Assembly: GCA_950106755.1 (NCBI GenBank)
Contig: OX467083.1
Span: 25,601,029-25,665,028, forward strand
DNA from: Climacium dendroides
Lineage: Eukaryota; Streptophyta; Bryopsida; Hypnales; Climaciaceae
Direction: 5' to 3'
DNA length: 64,000 nucleotides
Under the pieces are notes generated by a model. The model made no database searches, was not told the DNA's origin, and saw only the letters and a program-made list of their open reading frames with translations. Made by a program: the position numbers and the translations under genes. This document shows, in pieces, positions 48,821 through 60,236 of the stretch (positions within the stretch are counted from its first letter, which is position 1; each line of letters starts with the position of its first letter).

Positions 48821-49853
48821 TGTTGAGAGGTACATTCCCAAACCATGTGTGTTATATAAGGAACCAAATGTCCAAATGTAGAAGTTGTCTGGTAATTTTA
48901 ACCTCGATGCCATTGTTGATCCACACCCCTACATTTGTATAGTACAATCCCAAGAGCTGAAACAAAACACAAACATAAGAAAGAACAGTAAAACACAAAG
49001 CCCGCCACACTAAATTATAATAGGAACGCAACAATGAAATACAAAATGGAATTTGCAACAACGAGAGTGAAGTAGTGAGCTTCCTAAGATGTAAATGATA
49101 TCATCTTCACTAAGCACAAATTGCAATTTGCCAAGATCACTTAAAACATAGAAGCAATTTTATAATGCCCCCCCCCCCAAATAACTCCTCCCAAAATTTG
49201 GCGCGAGGTATATTTAATCACCTACAATTCCACACTAGGAATTTCAAACCCCCATTCAAGCCAAGCAACTTCCATTTCCTAATTGGAGTGAATGTGTGGG
49301 AAACAATTTGCTAAAATGTCTCTCAAATTTTCACATTAGGTAGGAATTGGTGTTGTTGCCAAAGTGTCAATTTCACAAAAATAGCAATGCATATTAAAAG
49401 CCCAAGAAGTACAACAATTCATGTAATAACTCTCCCATTCAAAATTTAATCATTGCACCAATATATAGGAATCAAGAAGTAAATGGAACAAAAAACTAAT
49501 GCATTGCTCTTGCTAATCCTACAAGTAACAGAGAGTAGGAGGACGCTAAACCTTGATTGCAAGTAGAGGTGATAGCCCCTATGATGACTACAACATGGAT
49601 GGTTGCGATGGAGCTGCCTAGTTCTCATCCAATAGTGCAAGTGAAAAGTTGGCTAATCCTCAATATAAAAGGCAGAGGATGAATACTACATGCTTCGTTG
49701 ACAAATAAACAATTTTGCATCCAACTGTTGACGATAGTCATGAAAATGCTCAAATTTGCATTTTTTCCTTGATTTTCACAATGTACATTTAGCATAGCTA
49801 AAATCTAGGTAGAATCTAGGTGAAATTTTGCCACTTTAGAAAACACTAGTCCA
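48821..49853. other. No gene seen
   Basis: AT-rich with short unsupported frames. An uninterrupted run of C lies at about 49,167-49,178 and could be unstable or a site of sequencing slippage. Confidence 0.6.
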
Positions 49854-50180
49854 AGGTAGGCACCTCCAAAATGCCATCTTTTTATATTGTGCCTATTTAG
49901 TATTATTTGATTGGTCAAATTTCTGTACTTTCTTGTTGGCAAGTGAAAGGAAGTTCTTAGTTCTTGTACACCAAAGAATGTAACATTTGGATACTATATG
50001 CAAAAACTATGAGGAGTCAAAAGTTTTTTGGTAGATGTTTTTAAATCATTTTTTAAACATACATTCTTTAAATTGCTAGCATCAATCTATGTACATCTCC
50101 AAAATCAATTGCATATGTTTATACACATTGATTTTGGAGATGTACATAGAGTAATGATGGTGGTTTTAGAATGGCACCAT
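49854..50180 (-). mobile_element. Diverged copy of the AGGTAGG-ended MITE family, with a nested hairpin
   Basis: The left end AGGTAGGCACCTCC and the plus-strand motifs GTTGGCAAGTGAAAGGAAG, GTAACATTTGGATACTATA and AAAACTATGAGGAG are the reverse complement of the copy at 43,372. It also contains a perfect 24-base inverted repeat (TCTATGTACATCTCC... at about 50,090-50,150). One arm of that repeat, TGTACATCTCCAAAATCA, also occurs in the 43,372 copy. The right end is unclear. Confidence 0.65.
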
Positions 50181-51220
50181 TTTTTTTTTTTGGCTTTGTA
50201 GTGTGAGATTGCACGAGAAAAAAATAATTTGGCTAAGAAATGACAACACATTGCAAAGGTTTTTGCCAAAAAACTTCAAATTAAAAAATATCTAAGATAA
50301 AATTGCCAAATTATGGACAAAAATAGAATTATGGATATGTGATAAGTGCTAATGTGGTATTTTGTATCCAATATGTCGATGAACATTGAAATTTGGAGCA
50401 CTACTATAATATTTTATATCGCCACTTTGGCACTCCATAGAAATTGAAAAAAAACAAAACATTATGGTACTACTATACCCAATGTTCAAGGTTAATATTT
50501 GGTGTTGAATAATTATTCAAAGTTGGCAGTTGGCAAATGTGTTTTGACATATGCATCAAGACTTAAAAATAAGAAGATTTGTTTTTTTTTCCATTAGATT
50601 TAAAAAAATAATAATATCCCAAAAATTATAGCATCTATTCTAAAATATTTTTTTTGTCAACCTTAAATACAAGATAGGGTATTTTGAATGAGTACATGTT
50701 GAAATATTCATATGTGATACCAATTTCCACAAAATTAAAATTTGGTGGTGACACTGATTTCCTAAGTGATGCCAAATTAGTGTAGTTTGGAAAATCCATG
50801 TATTGTGGGAAATCTTTCAACCAAAGTAATGTTTCATGTATGTGAGAGTGGCGTATACATGGTTATAACCATATGCAGTAGTGATCTCTATGAATTTTGA
50901 TAGTGAAATCCTCTTGTAAAGAAGATTGAAAGGCCATTTTCACTGGTTTAAGTTCAAAACTACAATACATGCTTATGGTGAAATTTTCATAATTTTTAAA
51001 AAATATATTATATTTGATATGAATTTTCTCACCTTTATTGCAAAAATTCATGATAATTTCAAATTTTCTCAAAATAAATTTAAATTTCTTACAATTATTA
51101 GAAGACGTGTGATTTCGTCTCTGAAAAATAAAATTAAAAAAATTTCCACTCATTTTTAGTGACAGAATATAGCACAGAAAGCAAAAGATACTGAGGTTGC
51201 TCCCGGAAACGGGATGTGAA
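50181..51220. other. AT-rich DNA upstream of RPF2, no gene seen
   Basis: Short AT-driven frames on both strands only. The last part probably holds the distal promoter of RPF2. Confidence 0.6.
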
Positions 51221-51227
51221 TAGAATT

Positions 51228-51327
51228 AGGGTTTAAAGCTCCCTAAACCCTAAACCCTAGAAAAACCTTCCACTACATTGCGTGGCATCACGTCTGTTGG
51301 AATCGGAGGGGGGACGGACTAGGGTTT
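51228..51327. promoter_or_regulatory. Telo-box cluster in the RPF2 promoter
   Basis: AGGGTTT occurs at 51228-51234, CCCTAAACCCTAAACCCTA at 51241-51259, and another AGGGTTT at 51321-51327, all within 200 bases of the RPF2 start codon. Such clusters are a hallmark of plant promoters for ribosomal-protein and ribosome-biogenesis genes, where they act with other elements to link expression to growth. Confidence 0.75.
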
Positions 51328-51420
51328 CTTTTTGCGAGAAGTTGAAGAGAGGGGTGGGAGACTAGCTTCTAATTCATCGTTTCTTCCGGCGTGGGGTTGC
51401 CTTCGGGCTTTGCAGCAGCC

Positions 51421-52422
51421 ATGCTTCGCATTGTGAAGCCCAAGACGAAACGGGCGAAGCGGGAGCTGGAGAAGCGGGCTCCGAAGCTGGAGGAGAATTC
51501 CAAGAAGATTCTACTCTTGCACGGGACCAAGACGACGGCAAACATCAAGCAAGCGTTGTCGGATTTCTACCACCTTCGGAAGGCCGGGGGCAAAGCGATC
51601 AAGTACACCAAGAAGAACGATGCGATTCGGCCTTTCGAGGGCGGGGGTGAAACTTCTTTGGAGTTTCTCTCGCAGAAAACCGATTGCAGTTTATTCGCGT
51701 TCGGGTCGCATTCGAAGAAGCGACCGAACAATTTAGTTTTAGGGCGCATGTTCGACCACAAGGTGTTCGATATGATGGAAGTCGGAATCGAGAATTTCAA
51801 GTCGATTGAGTCGCTGGGAGGGGGTAAGAAAGCCGCGCCGCAAGCCGGGTCGAAACCCTGCTTTGCTTTCATAGGTGAAAAGTTTGAGTCTGACCCTAAG
51901 TTTCGTCATTTCAAGGAGCTCATAGTGGATTTTATGCGTGGAGAAGTTATCGAGACGATCAATTTGCAAGGGTTGGACAAGGTGTTTCTCTGTATTGCGG
52001 TGGGAGAAAAAGTTGTATTCAAGCATTGTGCTGTTCGGTTTAAGAAGTCGGGAACGAAAGTCCCCCGGGTGGAACTCATCGAAGCTGGTCCGTGTATGGA
52101 CATGGTCCTGCGAAGGAACCGCGAGCCGAGCACTGATTTGCGGAAGGAAGCCATGCGACTTGCACCGAAAACGACGAAGAAGAAGATTAAGAATGTCAGC
52201 ACGGACTCCTTGGCTGGCAAAGTTGGCCGCATGTATGTTCCGTCTCAGGAGGTCGGCGAGATGGCCTTGACGAAGATGAAAGGGTTGAAGCGGGAACGCA
52301 GAGAAGCAGCCGCTGCTAAAGCTGTCTCGAAGCAAGACCAGAGCGAAAGCGGTGCAGGTGATGTCACCATGGGCGAGGCCGATGGCTCTCCCAATAAAAA
52401 ACTAAAGAGCAACGGCTTGTAG
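51421..52422 (+). CDS. RPF2: Ribosome production factor 2 (Brix-domain 60S assembly factor)
   Basis: A single intronless frame of 333 residues starts at the ATG in GCAGCCATG; the frame extends further up only through non-ATG codons. The N-terminus MLRIVKPKTKRAKRELEKR is almost invariant in the RPF2 family. The Brix domain spans about residues 30-230, with IRPFEGGGETSLEFLS, FGSHSKKRPNNLVLGRM and the MEVGIENFKS block. The C-terminus is Lys/Arg-rich and ends in a basic, Ser/Gly-containing tail suitable for nucleolar localisation. In yeast and plants RPF2 with RRS1 brings the 5S ribonucleoprotein into the pre-60S particle and is needed for 27S pre-rRNA processing. The telo-box cluster upstream fits co-regulation with ribosome genes. 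Length is close to that of known homologues. Confidence 0.97.
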   Translation: MLRIVKPKTKRAKRELEKRAPKLEENSKKILLLHGTKTTANIKQALSDFYHLRKAGGKAIKYTKKNDAIRPFEGGGETSLEFLSQKTDCSLFAFGSHSKKRPNNLVLGRMFDHKVFDMMEVGIENFKSIESLGGGKKAAPQAGSKPCFAFIGEKFESDPKFRHFKELIVDFMRGEVIETINLQGLDKVFLCIAVGEKVVFKHCAVRFKKSGTKVPRVELIEAGPCMDMVLRRNREPSTDLRKEAMRLAPKTTKKKIKNVSTDSLAGKVGRMYVPSQEVGEMALTKMKGLKRERREAAAAKAVSKQDQSESGAGDVTMGEADGSPNKKLKSNGL

Positions 52423-54339
52423 TTTACAAAATGTGAGAGAGTACAAGTATCAGATTTTGAGGTCAGGGCCGCAATTAGGGTTCGCAATAGAAACGGCAAT
52501 AGCGCATCCCTGAGCTCCGTAACGATTTTGCACTAAATATGAGAGTGCTTACTAGAGTGCTTGGACCTGATATTCACAATCTTAACCCTAGAGGTATGTA
52601 ATATGAACATGATCATGCAGTAAGTAATGAAAGTAAAGGCATTGAATTCTTTTGCAGTCAACCTCCTTCATTCCGGCATTTTTGAGACTTGTAGAGCAGG
52701 TATTGTGCCTCCTCTTTCTCTTGCAGTGATTATTTCAGCTTTGTTTTGATTATGGTATGTGATTTAAGTTTTCTATGCCCTGCAGGTCGGTCTTGTTGAA
52801 ATTAAAATATATCTGTTGCATCCATAGATCGGTGACACCACTCAGACTTTGTTGTTATTTGACTTGGTGATCTGTTCTGTCCTACGATTTGAGTTTCTTA
52901 GTTCTGTTCCGGGATGGCAGGTTTTTGTCTGAAACGTTCTTTCTGATCAAGTTGGCCGCAAATTACTGGCTTTTCTAGTAGGGGACTATTAGGTTATTCT
53001 CTTTCGTAACCCTGCAGTGTCCAGTTCCTCTCCTCGATGAGTATCATTTGAGTTTTCTTCCAGCAGCAACTGGATGAATTGCCTTCCGCTCCAGAATCAG
53101 AAATGCCCACCAAAAGTGCAGTCTTGGTTGAGTTTCGTCCCAGTTCTTATCGGTGTCATGCTCGAAAAGGTTGACACGACTCATAATGGTTGCACCGTGC
53201 TACCCGTAACGTCTACAGTCTTTCTTCTACCTGGACCACAGATCTTCCATCCAAACTCCACGTTTCGTCTGGTATGCTTGTCCGAGAAGTCCGTCACGAG
53301 TTTCAAGAAGTTCTGCAGGGCTGTTTTGTAGGGCTGAACAGTGAATGTCTATATTTGCAGATACCTATTTCTTGGCAGGGAGCGACACCTGTGGCATCTT
53401 ACTTTTTGAATAGTTTCGAATCTGGACGTGTGTGTATAAATATATATATAAATATATATATATAAATAAATAAAATGGTTTATGTCACATAAACTTACAA
53501 AGGACATAAAAACATGATTGTAACCTTTTCGTTTCAACAATTCAATGTTGAACTTTGAAAGATCAGCTTACATACATGTATCTGGAGATCAATTTCTATC
53601 CGAAATTGTAAAAATTCCTGTAACCTTGTGCCTCCAACTTTCAAAAAGTCATGCATCATCTGAACAAGAAACATTTCACTGTATCGATATATATATGCTC
53701 TCGAAACTCCACACACTCGGAAGAAAATTTCTAAGCTTGGGCGGCACTTTCGATATATATGCTCTTAAAACTCCACACACTCGGAAGAAAATTTCTAAGC
53801 TTGCACTTTCGTCAACTGCCCCTCCTAGGTGGAATAGTGACTCATGGAATCCCGAAAGGATGCATGCAGTGCGGTAGAACCGAAAAGCGACGGAAGGCGT
53901 CGTGCCTAACACATTCTCTTTTCGTGAGAACAGAAGTTCCACGCCAGAAGTTCCAGTTCCAGAATGGATTGTGTCGTGACCTGGCGACGAAACTACGGTG
54001 GATTCTCCGCTCGCCACTTGTGCTGCTTCTCCATAACGGATGCGCACTCCAGTTGAAGCTAGATACATGTCTCGGTCTAGCACCACTACACCCATCACCA
54101 TTCGCAAGCAAAGCAAAATTCGTCACAATTGTGAACCTCCAGAGTCGTAGACCATCGTCTAGATCGCCAACGTTGCAAGGATAGTGTTTTCGTGAGAACC
54201 CAGTTCGGTGGAGCTTCAGGCTTGCTGCATTCGCCATGTAGTTTCAGTGCTCATGGATGATCCCTAGCAACAAGAAATTCCTCCTTCTGTGTTGATTCCA
54301 GGCCAAATTTGGAGCTCCGGTTTATAGAGTTCGGGCGCC
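52423..54339. other. Intergenic region between RPF2 and MATE genes
   Basis: No gene is supported. A TA-rich microsatellite lies at about 53,438-53,475. A 64-bp unit is duplicated at about 53,697-53,824 (containing CTCCACACACTCGGAAG). Frames at 53,074-53,465 and 53,545-54,237 on both strands lack recognisable domains. The last few hundred bases probably hold the MATE promoter and 5' untranslated region. Confidence 0.55.
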
Positions 54340-57300
54340 ATGTCGTCACCCATGAGCATCCCCACCCTGACCCGGAGCCAGTCCAAGGGTAAACCTCTGG
54401 TGTCCCCCGCCTCTTCCTTCCCTTCTCGCGGAGGCTATTTCCGCACACACAGCCAGCCCGAGGACCAGCAGGCTTTTCTTCGCTCCTACTCGATCAGCCG
54501 CAGAACCTCTCGAGACCACCAGCAATCAGGGCTCCCACATGAGCCTCTGTTGCAGCAAGGCTCCCGAGAGTCCAGCCAGCGGAAGGACGAGTGGTACCAT
54601 GAGGCGGACATCGAGGAGCGGGGTGCCATCTTGGTGCCCCAGAAACTCACGGTGGGGCAGGAGCTGCGGAGGCAATGCTGGCTAGCGGGGCCCATGGTGT
54701 GCGTGAATTTGTTGCAGTACTCGATCACTGTGGTGTCGGTGGCATTCGTGGGACACTTGGGGGAGCTCGAGCTTGCCAGTGCATCCATCGCCAGCTCTTT
54801 GGCTGGTGTACTGGGGTACTACGTGCTGGTATGCGCTTTCACCTTCTTTTATGTGCGGCTATGGAGATTAGGTCTGCTTCTTCAGGGCTAAGTTAGGTGA
54901 AGGTCTATTCTTTGTAGACGACGACTGAGGGGACATGCAGTGGGATTTACGTGTCATGCGTAAAAGAATTTTTGAGCGCAGAGCAAGAATTGTGCGAAAC
55001 GCTGTTAAGTTCTTCTCTTCGAATTCGAGCGTGGTGATGATTAGGTCGATTCTGAGTTGAAGAATGATTGGAATTGGAATTGCTCCTGCTTCCACAAAAG
55101 GACTTCAAGGACATTTGTGTGTGGCTGTGGAGATTAGGTCTGCTTCTTGAGAGCCAATTGAACGTCAATTCTGTGTGGCCGACGATTGAGTGGGCATGCA
55201 GTGGGATTTACGTGTCGCATAAGCTAGCATGGACAGCAAACTTGTGCGTAAAGCGAGAATTGTGCAAAACGCTGTGCAATTCTGGTGGTTGAGCTTCGAC
55301 CTCTTCACATTCTAGCGTGGTGATGATTCGGTCAATTCTGAGTAGAAGAATGATTGGAATTTGAATTGCTCCTGCTTCCATAGAATTTCAGTGTTAGTGT
55401 TCTGGTACCTTCTCGGACCCTTTTGTGTGTGACTATGGACATCAGGTCTGCTTCTTGAGAGCTAGTTGAACGTCAATTCTGTGTAGACGACGACTGAGGG
55501 GACATGAGGTGGGACTTATGTGCCGCACAAGAGAGCAAGCATAAAGAATTTTTGTGCTCAGAGCTAGTATTGTGCAAATCGCTGTTCAATTCTGGTGGTT
55601 GGGCTTCAATCTCGTGGAATTCTAGCATGGTGATGCTAAAGTCGATCCTGAGAAGAAGAAGCAAGCGATTGCATAAACAAGCGATTGCATAAACCCCAGT
55701 GAAACCTAACCCCTATAGGACTGAGGTTTAAACTGACCAATTCGACGCGAAAATCATAGAATTTAGATGTGGTCAGATTTTATATCACCAGAATCAGTGA
55801 AGAAGATTGCATGTGTTGGACAAAGAAGAAAATCCCAATGTGAGTCACTCAAAAGAGGATAGTCCCAATGTGAGTTTCCCATCTGAATTTTCACAATATG
55901 ATCAATCAAATTAAAACCTCGGTCCCGGTAGGGGTTAGGGTTTATGTGGTTATTTGCTTCGTGAGTTGCATGGGCCTCCAGCTTTTGTAGCACTTTTGAG
56001 TGCGTCATAGACTTTCTTTTGTCCAATTCTGTTGGTTCTGGGCCGAAGTGGAGGAAGCTTTCCATTGACAGAAGCTACATGTGAGGAACCTTACTAAAAA
56101 AACGAGCCAGCGCTATGTAGACAGAGCCTCTCGTAGCATGGCTGCTTGTTGATTTTGTGACCAACACATGCCATTTTTTTCACTGATTCTGGACCCATCT
56201 GAATTCCATTTTTTTCCACAATTAACGATTCCTGCATCGATTCAGGTATGTGCACCCATAATAGTCACCTAAAACGTATAGCATGCATACATTTCAAGTG
56301 CCTTTTTTGTGTGCACATACCTTAAAATCAATTAAGACCTCTGTCTAGTGAGTAGTGAGAGTTGACACGGTGGTTTGTTTGTTGATCTGCAGCTGGGCAT
56401 GGGGAGTGCCCTGGAGACCCTGTGCGGACAAGCATACGGCGCAGGCGCCGTCCACCATCACATGCTGGGCGTGTTTCTTCAAAGAGCTCTTGTGGTTCTT
56501 TACGGAGCCTGCGTCCCCATCTCCTTCCTCTTCATCTACATGGAGCACGTCCTGCTCTGGTTAGGCCAAGATCCCCGAATCTCCGAGAAGGCCGGCGAGT
56601 ACGCCATCTACTTGCTGCCCAGTCTGTACGCGTATGCGCTCTTGCAACCCGTGGTGAAGTTTCTGCAGACGCAAAGTGTGGTCTTCCCCATGATGATTTG
56701 CTCCGCTGTGACATTGCTCTTGCATGTGGGCCTTTCTTATACTCTGGTGTACACTCTCGGATTCGGGTTCCGCGGCGCTGCAATTGCCACGAGTTTGTCG
56801 TTCTGGCTCAATGCCATTTTCTTGGTCTCCTATGTGAGATTTTCAGGGGTGTGCAAAAATACGTGGAAAGGATTCTCCACAGATGCCTTCGTGGATTTGC
56901 GGGAGTTTCTCAGCCTGGCTGTCCCGTCGTGCATTATGATCTGGTATGTCACTTCACCTGCAATGAAAAAATTGAAAGTTTTTGGTTGATTTTGTTTTGG
57001 ATTTATATTGTAGTATGTGGTGGGACTAATGTGATGGATATGATATCTACAGCCTTGAGTATTGGTGCTTTGAGATTCTCATCATTTTAGCTGGACTTCT
57101 GCCCAACCCGAAGCTTGAGCTTGCGACTCTGTCCGTCTGGTACGTGTTCCTGCCAAATCTCTCCTTTTATATGCTTCGTTTGAGTTTTCTAGCATAGATG
57201 TTGCCAGTCATTATCTCAAGTCTAGGAACTCAAATTGGCCCTCTTGTGCTTGTTTAGCAGTTTTGAGTACGTTATGTGGAGACTTGCTGTTGTGCAATTT

Positions 57301-60236
57301 TATTTATTTTGTGACCAACACGTGCAATGTTCTTCATCGATTCTGGTGAACATAAAATTTGACTCCGTGATCAATCAAATAAGTCATTGTTTAAAACCAC
57401 GAATCCTTGCTCCATTAACAGTTGAATTTATTCAACAGGAGTTTTGAGAATCCAGTGACAACGGTAATATTGATATCATGAGTGGGGTGTTGTTGCAGCT
57501 TGAGTACAACTTCTCTGAATTATATGATTCCGTTCGGTCTGAGCGCCGCAGCCAGGTTCGTTTACTTTACCTACACTTTGTTGCAATGCAGTTACTAATA
57601 GTAATGCCGGTAGATTTTTTAAGTATAGATCTGGGAGTTGAGAGTTTTTTTACTACACCATTTTATATCAATTATTGCCAGGCATACCAATTGTTTTATG
57701 TCCCATTATTAAATTTGAATACATTTTATTTCTTATGGGAAAAGAGACCGTTGCCTTCTCCGGTAAGTCACTGAAATTTTAGAATGAAATGTATTCTAGT
57801 AGAAAATGTGGTATACAACAATCAGTGCACCTTGCAGTAATTGAAATAAACGGTGTAGTTAATCTCTGTAATGTTCAAGAGTTTGGGATTGTGTTTTTTC
57901 TTTTTTCTTTTCTCGTTTACCACATGAGCTGACTGAAATCAATGTAAGTTTTGAAATTTCAGCACAAGAGTGGCGAATGAGCTTGGAGCAGGAGACGCCC
58001 CGGCTGCCAAACAAGCGGTGATCTCTGTGGTGGGTCTGTCTGCTGCTCAAGCTCTGGTTGTTTCCAGCATGCTGCTGTTGCTCCGTCACCACTGGGGGTG
58101 GCTGTTCAGCGGCGATGCAGAAGTGGTGGAGACAGTGGCGGGCATCATGCCGTTCATTGCCTGCGTTGCTATTCTGGATGGCATCCAGGGTGTGCTCTCT
58201 GGTAGGTTGCACTACTCCATTTTTTGTATTTTTAGTGTATTATAAGAATTCTACTTCGGAGCCTATGAACATCAGACGTTGCTGTACCTATTGATACTCT
58301 ATAAAACAGCATCTATTGAGCTGCTTTGGTTTACGTATTGGCCTCTTAAGGTAAAGAAAACTAATTTTGACTCTATCTGCACATCAACTGAAGTGAACGT
58401 TTTAAGTGTTTCTACCTTATTCAACTTGGTAATTGAAAGCCAAGTGTAGGAATAGATGAGTTCCAGTTGGTATCATGGATTATTATAGGAGACGGGATCA
58501 AGTATTTCCTCTATCCAGCCTGGAAAACTACCTAGCAACAAAAGGGATGAAAAGTACTTAAAAATAGTCAATTTCACAAGCGAAATCCAATACAAGAAGT
58601 CACCTAAAATCACCCCCTAATTCTAAGTTTTGTATTGGATTTCGTTTGTGATGGAATCTTGTCTTACATTCTAAATTAGATGCTTTGTAATTGGTCCATT
58701 AACTACTTACTGCGCTCATGAAGGGAGTGTAATTGGATTCCTTGATTTTGAAGTTGGAATGAACCTCTACTTTGAAGTGCGAATGTAGAGGCACGCATTG
58801 AGGATGTTCTACCAGTTTTAGTATCCTCTTTTCACCGACTCTTGTGGGCTTTTTTAACGTCACTGAGAGGAATGAATGCCTTCTTTTCTTTTGATGAAGG
58901 TGTGGCAAGAGGATGTGGGTGGCAAGAACTTGGCGCAGTTGTCAATTTGGGAGCTTTTTATGGAGTGGGAGTTCCCATATCTGTCTTCCTCGCCTTTGTG
59001 TTTGACTTCGGTGGTCGGGTACGACACTCTTGAAATCAGTTCCCAATTTGAACTCGTTCTCTCTTTTCTGTATCAGCACTGTAATCTCTTCATTCACATC
59101 AGGGTCTGAAAAAGATTCACATCGGGGTCTGAAAAAGATTCACATCGGGGTCTGAAAAAGTGGATGTCAACTTCGCTTCTTTAATCAGTACTGTAGTGAA
59201 ATTCAACAAATCTTTTAGGAATCTTCAAGGAAGTAATACACTTTACAACACAAAAAAAAGAAATCATACCCTACATTTTCTAACCACAGAAGTATGTCTT
59301 GGATGTTTTATGATTGATAATTAGCTTTCAAAGTGGACTTTGTACTTTTTTTGCGCTTGGAATTTTAGGGTTTAGGGTTTGGTCATTCCTGAAGATTCCT
59401 GAAGATTTATTGGTCCAGTAGACAATCTTCATAACAATAATTCCTGTTCTTTTGTAGTCATTAGTCTTGGTCATGAACATGACCGGAACGCTAAGTAAGA
59501 ATTTTTGATATGCATGCAGGGACTCTTTATGGGTCTCATTTGTGGATTGGCCACTCAAACCCTTGTCCTCCTGTATGTTACTTTGCGTACAGACTGGGAG
59601 AAACAGGTATGAAACTCTATTGAGACGCTGTTCTCAGCTTAAATTGACTCAGTATGATTCTTCTGCTTGCCGTGATGTCGTGTGGACATTGTGATGCTTA
59701 CTACGCTGCCACTGGACTGGCATTTATGTCATAAAATAGAGGCACTCAACCCTAATATCACACACCCCTGTTTCCATGGGAAAATAGTTCTGTTATATTG
59801 GAAAATATGTGACTGCGTGAGGTCTATCAATGGTGAGTGTGAAGTACAGATTTTGACAAAACTTTCAAATTGGCAGGTCGAGAAGGCAACAGCTCGCATA
59901 GCGCAAAACGAGGAGGATCTACTTGACAAGGTTTGCTTTGTTTCTGTGTTTTCGTTGACATGTTTATCTCTGCACACGGTCTGGATTTTCTCGACTTTCT
60001 GTTGCCCTGTATTTGTAGGTTGTAGCATCCACCTTGGATGGTGAACTTTTTAATTTTGACTAGCGAATTGAACAGCATTGCGTCTTTCGACCAACATTGA
60101 ACGATGGATAGGACGTGTCTTCTTATTACTCCGCGTTCACTCAATAGGATTTCAAGAGCAGGCCATTTTGATCAATACGTTGGAAATCTTGTGATGTTTT
60201 GTTTTTTTGCAGAATGAGGATGGGAGTGAATGGTGA
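54340..60236 (+). CDS. MATE-family (DETOXIFICATION) efflux transporter
   Basis: Nine exons join in phase to 568 residues: 54340-54828, 56393-56943, 57053-57139, 57499-57555, 57963-58201, 58900-59018, 59520-59606, 59877-59930, 60213-60236. A Ser/Arg-rich cytosolic extension of about 100 residues (with RSYSISRRTSR) precedes the membrane part. Twelve hydrophobic segments are expected. Family signatures are LGMGSALETLCGQAYGAG, the LLPNPKLE loop, TSLNYMIPFGLSAAAS, RVANELGAG and YVTLRTDWEKQ. Plant MATE proteins export secondary metabolites, hormones or organic anions by proton or sodium antiport, at the plasma membrane or vacuole; the substrate cannot be told from sequence. The long N-terminal tail may carry phosphorylation sites. 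Intron 1 is unusually long and repeat-filled. The short last exon encodes only NEDGSEW. Confidence 0.95.
54850..55665. repeat. Triplicated about 270-310 bp repeat inside MATE intron 1
   Basis: Three imperfect units are marked by ATGGAGATTAGGTCTGCTTC-like words at about 54,857, 55,123 and 55,431. Each continues with a GACGACTGAGGGGACATG-type block, AATTGTGCAAAACGCTG and CTAGCGTGGTGATGAT. The array begins some 20 bases downstream of the donor site of exon 1. Confidence 0.9.
55688..55946. mobile_element. Foldback element inside MATE intron 1
   Basis: The arms begin CATAAACCCCAG (55688) and end TAGGGTTTATG (55946). Both contain an ACCTAACCCC/GGGGTTAGG core and extend inward with weaker complementarity (GAAAAT, CAGATG). 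It is non-coding. Similar words recur near 57,370, suggesting another partial copy in a later intron. Confidence 0.6.
59093..59160. repeat. Tandem repeat, three copies of a 23-bp unit in a MATE intron
   Basis: The units TTCACATCGGGGTCTG-AAAAAGA lie head to tail with one mismatch in the first copy. They sit in the intron between exons 6 and 7. Confidence 0.9.

Noticed and set aside
51739..52335. 198-codon minus-strand frame
   Set aside because: Antisense to the conserved RPF2 coding sequence.
53190..53465. 91-codon plus-strand frame after RPF2
   Set aside because: No recognisable domain, ends in a TA microsatellite; RPF2 is already complete.
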